A DNA stretch of 6,982 nt from contig VBOM01000164.1 in the NCBI GenBank assembly GCA_005877535.1, positions 1 to 6,982 on the forward strand, read 5' to 3'. The notes below the pieces were generated by a model that did not search any database, was not told where the DNA came from, and worked only from the letters and a program-made list of their open reading frames with translations. Positions 1 through 5,363 of this stretch are shown here, piece by piece. Made by a program: the position numbers and the translations under genes. This DNA comes from Nitrospirota bacterium (GTDB lineage Bacteria; Nitrospirota; Nitrospiria; Nitrospirales; Nitrospiraceae). Within the stretch, counting starts at the first letter, position 1, and every line of letters starts with the position of its first letter.

Positions 1-65
1 TAGCGTCCGCTTCACACAACAGAACGTCTGATGATCAACGAGCCCAGCCAACTTTAAGACCGCCA

Positions 66-94
66 CTTTTAGCATAGCCCCTACCCGTTGTCAA
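66..94 (-). promoter_or_regulatory. Sigma70-type promoter reading leftward out of the window
   Basis: On the minus strand there is a perfect -35 box TTGACA (89-94), a 17-bp spacer, and a -10 box TAAAAG (66-71) preceded by TGC, which gives an extended -10. The predicted start of transcription is near 59, so the transcript leaves the window within about 60 bases. The gene it drives is outside the window, and no start codon with a convincing ribosome binding site is visible in 1-58. The -35 box forms one arm of a perfect palindrome at 89-104. This is a prediction from box matches only. Confidence 0.55.
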
Positions 95-104
95 CGAATT
101 GACA
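89..104. promoter_or_regulatory. Palindromic operator-like site over the -35 box
   Basis: The sequence TGTCAACGAATTGACA consists of two perfect 6-base inverted arms around a 4-base centre. One arm is the -35 box of the leftward promoter at 66-94. A dimeric regulator bound here would block RNA polymerase, so a repressor operator is the natural reading. The regulator family cannot be named from this site. No good -10 box lies 16-18 bp beyond the rightward TTGACA, so a divergent promoter is not supported. Confidence 0.35.
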
Positions 105-129
105 CCCGACCGGACGGAGAGACAAGCCC

Positions 130-149
130 CTTTCCAAGCACTTGGAGGG
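130..149. terminator. Weak hairpin downstream of the Sm-like gene, possible terminator
   Basis: Bases 130-138 can pair with 141-149, giving nine pairs including two G-T pairs, centred on CCAAGCACTTGG. It lies about 65 bases past the stop codon at 215, where the hpnH transcript might end. No run of T follows the stem on either strand, so a classical rho-independent terminator is not supported. The rest of 105-214 shows no gene. Confidence 0.2.
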
Positions 150-214
150 AGGTATCCGCGATGAGCCTCTGTAGAGAAAAATGGAAAGAAACGATGCGAT
201 CGGCAGACAGGAAC

Positions 215-610
215 TTACACAATTCCTCTTGCTTTTGCGTCGGCTTTGACACGTTCCACTTCGGCTCGTCGCTCCGAATCCTTCTTGGCGATCCAGGTCT
301 CCCAGGATTTCCCCGTGGCCGTATCCTCACCGGTAAAGGCGATCGCGGCAATCTGGTCATAGCGAATGTGTCGCTTGTCAGAACTGTCGGAAGGGAACAC
401 CTCAAGATAGGATTCGGAACCCTTGACCTGACGATTGAAGAGATACCCGTTGAGAGATTCGCCCGATTTCAATGAAACAGTCACATCACCGCGATAATCG
501 AACGCCAGCTCCACCGCTTCCGATAGTTCAGCGAAAGATGCCGGCTGAAATACGCGACCTTCGGGCGATCCGGTTACGCCACCACCACTATGGTTCTTGG
601 TATCGGTCAT
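215..610 (-). CDS. Conserved-looking hypothetical protein with an Sm-like small beta-barrel
   Basis: This is a 131-residue protein of unknown function. It has no signal peptide or membrane segment, so it is probably cytoplasmic. Residues 38-60 (DYRGDVTVSLKSG, then GYLFNR) followed by 81-94 (HIRYDQIAAIAFTG) resemble the Sm1/Sm2 strand pattern of LSm/Hfq-like barrels. That pattern alternates hydrophobic strands and has a loop holding a G after the second strand. Residues 100-107 (GKSWETWI) close the core, and 108-129 form a charged, probably helical tail. The ATG at 610 is the first possible start because an in-frame TAA lies 9 bases upstream. No good Shine-Dalgarno sequence precedes it. It follows hpnH by 97 bases in the same direction, so co-transcription with hpnH is likely. 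The fold is my inference from pattern, and RNA binding has not been shown. Confidence 0.75.
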   Translation of the reverse strand: MTDTKNHSGGGVTGSPEGRVFQPASFAELSEAVELAFDYRGDVTVSLKSGESLNGYLFNRQVKGSESYLEVFPSDSSDKRHIRYDQIAAIAFTGEDTATGKSWETWIAKKDSERRAEVERVKADAKARGIV

Positions 611-625
611 CGGGGACCGTTAAAT

Positions 626-639
626 GTGAAACGTGAAAC
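626..639. repeat. Tandem pair of GTGAAAC heptamers
   Basis: Two exact head-to-tail copies of GTGAAAC (626-632 and 633-639) sit 16 bases upstream of the start of the Sm-like gene, in the hpnH-downstream spacer. Read on the minus strand this is GTTTCACGTTTCAC. The spacer 611-707 otherwise has no gene. It may belong to a dispersed intergenic repeat family, but only one copy is in this window. Confidence 0.4.
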
Positions 640-707
640 GCCCAACAAGAAGATGGCCAGGCGGCCCCTGCGAACGACGGGAGGCGAGCGACGCTGCACG
701 TTCTCTA

Positions 708-1724
708 TCATCGCGAGGTAGGAAGCATCGTCAACTTGACGGTCCGGCCAAACCCGGACAGCGTACCGAACGTATCTTCGACTGCAGACGGTTCGTAGCC
801 GCAATGCACCATGCAATCGGCGCATTTCTCATTCCGCCCGGTTCCGTAGTGATCCCACTCCGTGCTGTCTATCAGTTCACGGAACGTCTTCGCGTAGCCC
901 TCTTGGAGCAAATAGCAGGGCTTCTGCCACCCGAACACGTTATAGGTCGGATTGCCCCAAGGCGTGCATTCATACTCTCGCCGCCCCATCAAGAAATCTA
1001 AGAACAGCGGCGACTGATTGAACTGCCACTCCTTCTTCGGATTCCCCAAGATACGGGAAAACAATTCCTTCGTGCGTTCTCGCTTCAGAAAATGCTGTTG
1101 GTCCGGCGCCTTTTGATAGCTGTACCCAGGCGAAATCATCATGCCTTCGACGCCAAGCTCCATCATCGCATCAAAAAACTTCCGCACGCGTTCAGGATTG
1201 GCGTCATCGAAGAGGGTCGTATTGGTCGTGACCCGGTGCCCCCGCTTCAGCGCTGCTTTAATCGCCTTCACTGCCACGTCATAGACACCGTCTCGGCAGA
1301 CCGCCAAATCGTGCTCATCGCGCAGACCGTCCATGTGGACGCTGAACGTGAGATATTTCGAAGGCTGATATTCATCGAGTTTTCGCTCCATCAAAATCGC
1401 ATTGGTACAGAGATACACGTACCGCTCCTGCGCAACCAGCCCACGGACTATCGCGGGCATCCCGGGATGGATCATCGGTTCGCCACCGGGGATACTGACG
1501 ATCGGAGCGCCACATTCCTCTGCCGCGGCCCAGCATTGCTCGGGCGTGAGTTGCTTATCCAGCACATGATCCGGGTATTGAATCTTTCCGCAACCGGCAC
1601 AGGCCAAATTGCATCGGAATAAGGGTTCCAGCATCAGCACGAGCGGATACCGTTTTACCCCTTTCAGCTTCTGGGCGAGCACGTACTTCGTAACAGTAGC
1701 CATCTGGGAAAGTGGAACGGCCAT
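708..1724 (-). CDS. hpnH: Adenosyl-hopene transferase HpnH (radical SAM)
   Basis: HpnH is a radical-SAM enzyme that adds the 5'-deoxyadenosyl group of SAM to diploptene to form adenosylhopane. This is the first committed step to side-chain-extended (C35) hopanoids, which stiffen membranes. The 338 residues match the usual family length. Residues 35-45 carry the 4Fe-4S motif CNLACAGC (C38, C42, C45), and GGEP at 80-83 is the SAM-binding motif of the radical-SAM barrel. C270, C301, C304 and C308 form a C-terminal cysteine-rich region. The N-terminus MAVPLSQM and the run KRYPLVLMLEPLFRCN are typical of HpnH. I chose the first ATG because AGAGAGAGGA lies directly upstream. The second Met (residue 8) has no such site. 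A strong promoter sits at 1797-1825, about 75-100 bases upstream. The Sm-like gene follows. Identity is secure from motifs and length. Confidence 0.93.
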   Translation of the reverse strand: MAVPLSQMATVTKYVLAQKLKGVKRYPLVLMLEPLFRCNLACAGCGKIQYPDHVLDKQLTPEQCWAAAEECGAPIVSIPGGEPMIHPGMPAIVRGLVAQERYVYLCTNAILMERKLDEYQPSKYLTFSVHMDGLRDEHDLAVCRDGVYDVAVKAIKAALKRGHRVTTNTTLFDDANPERVRKFFDAMMELGVEGMMISPGYSYQKAPDQQHFLKRERTKELFSRILGNPKKEWQFNQSPLFLDFLMGRREYECTPWGNPTYNVFGWQKPCYLLQEGYAKTFRELIDSTEWDHYGTGRNEKCADCMVHCGYEPSAVEDTFGTLSGFGRTVKLTMLPTSR

Positions 1725-1796
1725 TCCTCTCTCTCTTTCTTTTCGATCTGTATCGGTAACGAAGGCAACCGGACTAGGTGATTGTAAACGTTGGCG

Positions 1797-1825
1797 ATTC
1801 TAACACTCAGCCTCGCGCCCGTCAA
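1797..1825 (-). promoter_or_regulatory. Sigma70-type promoter of hpnH
   Basis: The minus strand shows TTGACG (1820-1825, five of six matches), a 17-bp spacer and TAGAAT (1797-1802, five of six), with TGT just before the -10 box as an extended -10. Transcription should start near 1790, leaving a leader of about 65 bases before the hpnH ATG. It indicates that hpnH is transcribed independently of the tRNA and ispG, at least in part. Confidence 0.65.
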
Positions 1826-2000
1826 TTTTCTTCCTGCCTTCTTCCTATAGCTATCGTCGCTTCTGAAAATCAATGCCTCCTTGACCAGCTTTCCACCAGG
1901 CTGAAGGATTGACTCCCAAATGATTGATTATATTGAGGCCTTCTCTGACTATGTTCGGCTTCGCACTGAACCAAACCTGGTGCAACGTTGGGGAAGGTTA

Positions 2001-2041
2001 TCGGCCCCTAGAAGAGTCTCGATATGACTGGCGGGGGCCGA
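2001..2041. repeat. 8-bp inverted repeat just downstream of tRNA-Cys
   Basis: TCGGCCCC (2001-2008) is perfectly repeated inverted at 2034-2041, and the 25-base loop can form an extra 4-bp AGTC/GACT stem. It begins about 29 bases past the encoded CCA of the tRNA. It could cap or process the tRNA transcript, but no T run follows on the minus strand, so it is not a standard terminator. The remaining bases of the 345-base gap 1725-2069 contain the hpnH promoter (1797-1825) and nothing else I recognise. A TATAAT at 1927-1932 on the minus strand lacks a matching -35 box. Confidence 0.4.
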
Positions 2042-2069
2042 ATCCAACTGGAAGGGCTCTGGACAGGGT

Positions 2070-2145
2070 TGGAGGCGCCGAGCGGGGTCGAACCGCTGCA
2101 TCGCAGTTTTGCAGACTGCTCCCTTAACCACTTGGGTACGGCGCC
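2070..2145 (-). tRNA. tRNA-Cys (anticodon GCA)
   Basis: The minus strand folds as a complete cloverleaf. The acceptor stem GGCGCCG pairs perfectly with CGGCGCC. The D arm has a CCC/GGG stem. The anticodon stem GCAGT/ACTGC carries loop CTGCAAA, giving anticodon GCA. The variable loop has 5 bases, and the T stem AGCGG/CCGCT has loop TTCGACC. The discriminator is U, as expected for recognition by cysteinyl-tRNA synthetase, and the CCA tail (2070-2072) is encoded in the DNA. It lies 83 bases downstream of ispG in the same direction and has its own promoter. Confidence 0.96.
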
Positions 2146-2153
2146 CCGCGCGC

Positions 2154-2183
2154 ATTATAGCGGGCCGTGTTCCGATATCTCAA
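2154..2183 (-). promoter_or_regulatory. Promoter of tRNA-Cys
   Basis: The minus strand shows TTGAGA (2178-2183, five of six), an 18-bp spacer and a perfect TATAAT (2154-2159). The expected transcription start is about 2147, only two or three bases before the mature 5' end at 2145. A GC-rich segment follows the -10 box (GCGCGCGG), as in many stringently controlled stable-RNA promoters. The stringent response is an inference from that base composition. Confidence 0.65.
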
Positions 2184-2228
2184 CGTACACTTTGGAGGGG
2201 ATCATGAATGGACGGGGCAGGTGCCTGA

Positions 2229-3410
2229 TTATCGGTTGGGTAACACAGGAATTTCTTTTCCGAGGGTCGCGGGCTGATCCGACGGCGGACCGATCTGTGT
2301 CCATCCCTCGTTCGAATGGACCGCGGCCTCCCCATTCTCCTCGGCATCTTTTTCCTTGGCCATCAGCTCGACTTCTTGAATCAGCGTATCCATCAACTCT
2401 TCGATCGGCACCTTTCGGACGAGCTTGCCCTTCTTGAAGAGAATGCCTTTGCCTTCGCCGCCGGCGATCCCGATATCCGCTTCCTTGCCCTCACCGATAC
2501 CGTTCACGACACAGCCGAGGACCGACACATTGAGCGGAGTCTTGATATGGCCTAGTTTCTTTTCCAGTTCGTTGGCCAGCTTCACCACATCGATCTCGAC
2601 ACGACCGCACGTGGGACAGGCAATGACATTGATCCCTCGGTGGCGAAGTTCGAGCGACTTCAAGATCTCGAACCCCACCTTCACTTCTTCGACTGGATCA
2701 GCAGCGAGTGACACGCGCAAGGTGTCGCCGATCCCCTGCGAGAGCAAATACCCGAGACCAATGGAGGACTTAACGGCCCCGGTCATCGCCGTTCCTGCCT
2801 CTGTAATACCGATGTGCACAGGATAGTCGGACTGATGCGCAAACAGCCAATAGGCATCGATCGCATGGTGGACATCCGACGCCTTCAGCGACACCTTCAT
2901 GTTCGTGAATCCCACATCTTCTAACGCGTGGACAGCATTGAGCGCCGATTCGGCCAAGGCTTCCGGTGATGGCCAGCCATATTTATCCAGCAATGGCCGC
3001 TCGAGTGATCCGCCATTCACGCCCACACGCAAGGGAATCCCTCGCTCGTTCACCGCCTTGATGACTTCTTCGACTTTCCACCAGGCCCCGATATTGCCCG
3101 GATTGATCCGGACGCAGTCCACAATCTCAGCCGCTTTCAGCGCCAACCGATGATCGAAATGAATATCCGCGATCAGCGGCACGGTCATCGCTGCTTTGAT
3201 CTTAGGCAGCACCGCCGCCGCTTCGTCGTCCGGCACGGCGACGCGGATCACTTCGCACCCTGCGGCCTCCAACTGGTGAATTTGCTCGACCGTCGCCGCA
3301 ACATCGCATGTGTCAGTCGAACACATCGATTGCACGGATACAGGCGCGTCTCCCCCGATCTTGACCTTACCCACCGTGATCTGTCTGGTTTTTCGTCTAG
3401 TGATGTGCAT
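2229..3410 (-). CDS. ispG: 4-hydroxy-3-methylbut-2-en-1-yl diphosphate synthase IspG
   Basis: IspG (GcpE) is a cytoplasmic 4Fe-4S enzyme of the MEP pathway that reductively converts MEcPP to HMBPP, the penultimate step to IPP and DMAPP. The 393 residues show an N-terminal TIM-barrel (VQSM at 26-29, ADIHFDHRLA at 81-90, RINPGNIG at 101-108, VGVNGGSLE at 129-137). A C-terminal ferredoxin-reductase-like domain follows, with cluster ligands C265 and C268 (CPTCGR), C300 (LGCVVNG) and E307 (GEGKEADIGIAGG). All catalytic ligands are present. Residues from about 355 form a polar tail with no clear homology to the core. The start is the first Met, with a modest GAAGAG site upstream. It follows dxs by 35 bases, so the two are very probably one operon. 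Confidence 0.96.
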   Translation of the reverse strand: MHITRRKTRQITVGKVKIGGDAPVSVQSMCSTDTCDVAATVEQIHQLEAAGCEVIRVAVPDDEAAAVLPKIKAAMTVPLIADIHFDHRLALKAAEIVDCVRINPGNIGAWWKVEEVIKAVNERGIPLRVGVNGGSLERPLLDKYGWPSPEALAESALNAVHALEDVGFTNMKVSLKASDVHHAIDAYWLFAHQSDYPVHIGITEAGTAMTGAVKSSIGLGYLLSQGIGDTLRVSLAADPVEEVKVGFEILKSLELRHRGINVIACPTCGRVEIDVVKLANELEKKLGHIKTPLNVSVLGCVVNGIGEGKEADIGIAGGEGKGILFKKGKLVRKVPIEELMDTLIQEVELMAKEKDAEENGEAAVHSNEGWTQIGPPSDQPATLGKEIPVLPNR

Positions 3411-3445
3411 CGTGTCTCTTCGCTACCCTCGTTTCACGCCTTCGA

Positions 3446-3808
3446 TCAGCTTCCCTGTTCATCTCCGTTCGACAGCCGATCGGCCGATGAAACAAGGGTG
3501 AACCTCTCTCGTGAGGAAACCTGGGTCTTGCCGATTAATTCCTTCACGCTCTGATAAATACCTTCCGCCGTCAACCCATATCGTTCGCGCAGGAAGTCCT
3601 GAGGTCCCTGCTCGATGTACCGATCAGGCAACCCCAGAACCTTCGTCGTCACATCCGTCACGCCGGCATCGGACAGGGCTTCGAGAACGGCTGAGCCGAA
3701 CCCGCCCATCTTGCTGCCTTCTTCAACCGTCACCACATATCGAACGCGCTTCGCTACCTCGACGATCAAGCCCTGATCCAGCGGCTTTACGAAACGAGCG
3801 TTCACCAC
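3446..3808 (-). CDS. dxs: 1-deoxy-D-xylulose-5-phosphate synthase, C-terminal fragment (broken dxs)
   Basis: This frame encodes only the C-terminal domain of DXS. It opens at VVNARFVKPLD, which in intact enzymes lies about 120 residues from the end. It continues through TVEEGSKMGGFGSAVLE, LGLPDRYIEQGP and LRERYGLTAEGIYQSVKELIG, then a 25-residue tail. The codons just before the GTG at 3808 (ACA GCG) also read like family sequence, so the homology begins slightly upstream. An in-frame TGA at about 3820 then blocks the frame. It has no ribosome binding site and no N-terminal catalytic domains, so it is not a stand-alone gene. It is the tail of the dxs that starts at 5189, in a different frame. 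See the finding on the junction at about 3803-3825. Confidence 0.85.
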   Translation of the reverse strand: MVNARFVKPLDQGLIVEVAKRVRYVVTVEEGSKMGGFGSAVLEALSDAGVTDVTTKVLGLPDRYIEQGPQDFLRERYGLTAEGIYQSVKELIGKTQVSSRERFTLVSSADRLSNGDEQGS

Positions 3809-5189
3809 CGCTGTGGGTCAGCATATGCTGCAACTCATTTTCATCCTTGGGCGCCATGACGACCATGTTCGGAATGTGGCGTAGAAACGCATAATCGAAT
3901 GCACCGTGGTGCGTTGTCCCGTCTTCCGCAACCAGCCCGCCGCGATCGATACAGAAGGTCACCGGCAGATTTTGCGTGGCGACATCGTGGAGCACCTGGT
4001 CATATGCACGTTGTAAAAAGGTGGCATACATCGCCACCACCGGACGGAGGCCCTGCGTCGCAAGACCCGCTGCGAATGTCACCGCATGTTGTTCGGCAAT
4101 CCCCACGTCGTAGAGACGGTCCGGAAATTCTTTCTCGAAAATATTGAGGCCGGTCCCTTCGCACATCGCAGCCGTAATCGCGACGATCCGCTTGTCCTTG
4201 CGGGCCAGCTTGACCAATGATTCGATGGCGATCTGTGTATAGGAGGGCCGCGCCGCTTTCTTCGCCGGCGCCCCGGTCTCCCGAACAAAGGGTGGACAGG
4301 CATGGAACCACACGGGATTTTTTACTGCAGGTTCATAGCCCAACCCTTTTTTCGTGATGACATGGAACAACACCGGCCCCTTCATCTTCAAAATATTTTC
4401 CAAGGTGGGCAGCAGATACTCGAATTTATGTCCGTCAATCGGCCCCGCATACCTGAATCCAAGCTCTTCAAAGAGCAGCCCGGGAAGGATCGCGCCCTTG
4501 GCCAGCTCTTCAGCCCGGCGAGCCAACTTCTGCATGTCCTGCCCGATGTGGGGGATTTTCCCTAACAGTTGCCCTGTTTCCTCGCGCACTTTGGCGTAAA
4601 AAACACCGGTCAAGGACCGGTTCAAATAGGAGGAAATGGCTCCGACGTTCTTCGAGATGGACATTTGATTGTCGTTCAGAATAACCAGGAAATCTTTCCC
4701 CAACGCTCCGGCATGCTGCAAACCTTCCAGCGTCATCCCGGCAGTCATGGCGCCGTCGCCGACGATGCAGACGACCTTGTGGCGCTGCTTCAACTGCTCA
4801 CGCGCCTCGACCATGCCGTAAGCCGCGGATACGCCGGTTCCCGCATGGCCTGCGTTGAACGTATCGTATTCGCTTTCCTCGCGCTTACAAAATCCGCTCA
4901 ACCCTCCATACTGCCGGAGCGTATGGAACCCCTCGCGACGCCCCGTCAGCAGCTTATGCACGTAGGCCTGATTGCTGGTGTCCCAGACGATCTTGTCCTG
5001 CGGCGTGTTGAGCAGGTAGTGCAAGGCGACCGTCAATTCGACCACCCCAAGGTTGGAGGCGAGGTGCCCCCCGACGTTGGATACCACGCCGATAATCTGC
5101 TCCCGCAGTTCCTGGCACAAAGCAGGAAACTGTGCCGGTGATAACCGTTTCAGATCACCCGGGCTTTGAATGGTCTTCAAAATCGACAT
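3723..5189 (-). CDS. dxs: 1-deoxy-D-xylulose-5-phosphate synthase, N-terminal part (broken dxs)
   Basis: DXS condenses pyruvate with glyceraldehyde-3-phosphate using thiamine diphosphate (TPP), the first and often rate-limiting MEP step. This frame gives the first two domains. GGHLASNLG (40-48) has the conserved His. GDG at 144-146 through NDNQ at 172-175 is the TPP/Mg motif. KGLGYEPA lies at 281-288. IAEQHAVTFAAGLA (364-377) has catalytic E366. FLQRAYDQVLHDVA (391-404) and DRGGLVAEDG (415-424) follow. Family homology stops at about residue 458. Residues 459-488 are out-of-frame sequence ending at a stop at 3723, where about 620-650 residues are expected. The ATG at 5189 follows AAAGGAG by 8 bases. 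Two usually conserved TPP-binding sites are altered (see findings). ispG lies directly downstream of the C-terminal fragment. As written the enzyme should be inactive, unless the break is a sequence error. Confidence 0.9.
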   Translation of the reverse strand: MSILKTIQSPGDLKRLSPAQFPALCQELREQIIGVVSNVGGHLASNLGVVELTVALHYLLNTPQDKIVWDTSNQAYVHKLLTGRREGFHTLRQYGGLSGFCKREESEYDTFNAGHAGTGVSAAYGMVEAREQLKQRHKVVCIVGDGAMTAGMTLEGLQHAGALGKDFLVILNDNQMSISKNVGAISSYLNRSLTGVFYAKVREETGQLLGKIPHIGQDMQKLARRAEELAKGAILPGLLFEELGFRYAGPIDGHKFEYLLPTLENILKMKGPVLFHVITKKGLGYEPAVKNPVWFHACPPFVRETGAPAKKAARPSYTQIAIESLVKLARKDKRIVAITAAMCEGTGLNIFEKEFPDRLYDVGIAEQHAVTFAAGLATQGLRPVVAMYATFLQRAYDQVLHDVATQNLPVTFCIDRGGLVAEDGTTHHGAFDYAFLRHIPNMVVMAPKDENELQHMLTHSGGERSFRKAAGSGLDRRGSEARSICGDG

Positions 5190-5208
5190 AGCAGATGCTC
5201 CTTTACGT

Positions 5209-5222
5209 CATGCGTCCGCATG
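5209..5222. repeat. Perfect inverted repeat in the dxs leader
   Basis: CATGCG and CGCATG surround a 2-base centre. The site ends about 6 bases upstream of the AAAGGAG ribosome binding site of dxs. It could be a protein-binding operator or part of a leader hairpin. A 2-base loop is too tight for all six pairs to form in RNA, which slightly favours a DNA site. Confidence 0.3.
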
Positions 5223-5296
5223 GAACAACAGGCTTGGCCCAGATAGGCGCTTAGGCTCTACGCAGTTGTGTGGTGGCTTGGACGGTCGCAGGGGGA

Positions 5297-5324
5297 GTTT
5301 CACATCCAAATCCCATATTGTCAA
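5297..5324 (-). promoter_or_regulatory. Candidate promoter of the dxs-ispG operon
   Basis: A perfect TTGACA (5319-5324) on the minus strand is followed after 16 bp by TGAAAC (5297-5302), which is a poor -10 box (three of six) preceded by TG. It lies about 40 bases past the stop of the DUF3187-type gene and about 110 bases before the dxs start. Position and the strong -35 box support it. The weak -10 box keeps confidence low, and it could depend on an activator. Confidence 0.35.
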
Positions 5325-5363
5325 GGGGTTAGCCGGCTTTCGCTACCGAACCTTCCTCACTAT

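Noticed and set aside
99..127. A rightward promoter using the second TTGACA of the palindrome
   Set aside because: No sequence resembling a -10 box occurs 16-18 bp downstream, and no rightward gene is supported anywhere nearby.
174..188. A 15-base exact match between 174-188 and 6674-6688 (GAGAAAAATGGAAAG)
   Set aside because: It is A-rich and does not extend on either side. One locus is non-coding and the other encodes a hydrophobic stretch, so chance similarity is sufficient.
607..825. A 72-codon minus-strand frame crossing the end of hpnH and the following spacer
   Set aside because: It overlaps hpnH in another frame and has no protein-like motif. It is better explained as shadow coding plus non-coding spacer.
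1664..1873. A 69-codon minus-strand frame upstream of and overlapping the hpnH start, with AAGGAGG just before its TTG
   Set aside because: The spacing from AAGGAGG to the TTG is only about 3 bases. The frame spans the hpnH promoter and overlaps the hpnH N-terminus out of frame, and the product has no recognisable feature.
2070..2145. Integration of a mobile element at tRNA-Cys
   Set aside because: No integrase, no direct repeat of the tRNA 3' end and no foreign-looking cargo were seen on either side.
4000..4311. Long alternative minus-strand frames inside dxs
   Set aside because: They are shadows of the dxs reading frame, whose family motifs continue uninterrupted through this part. Only the junction near 3810 shows a real frame change.
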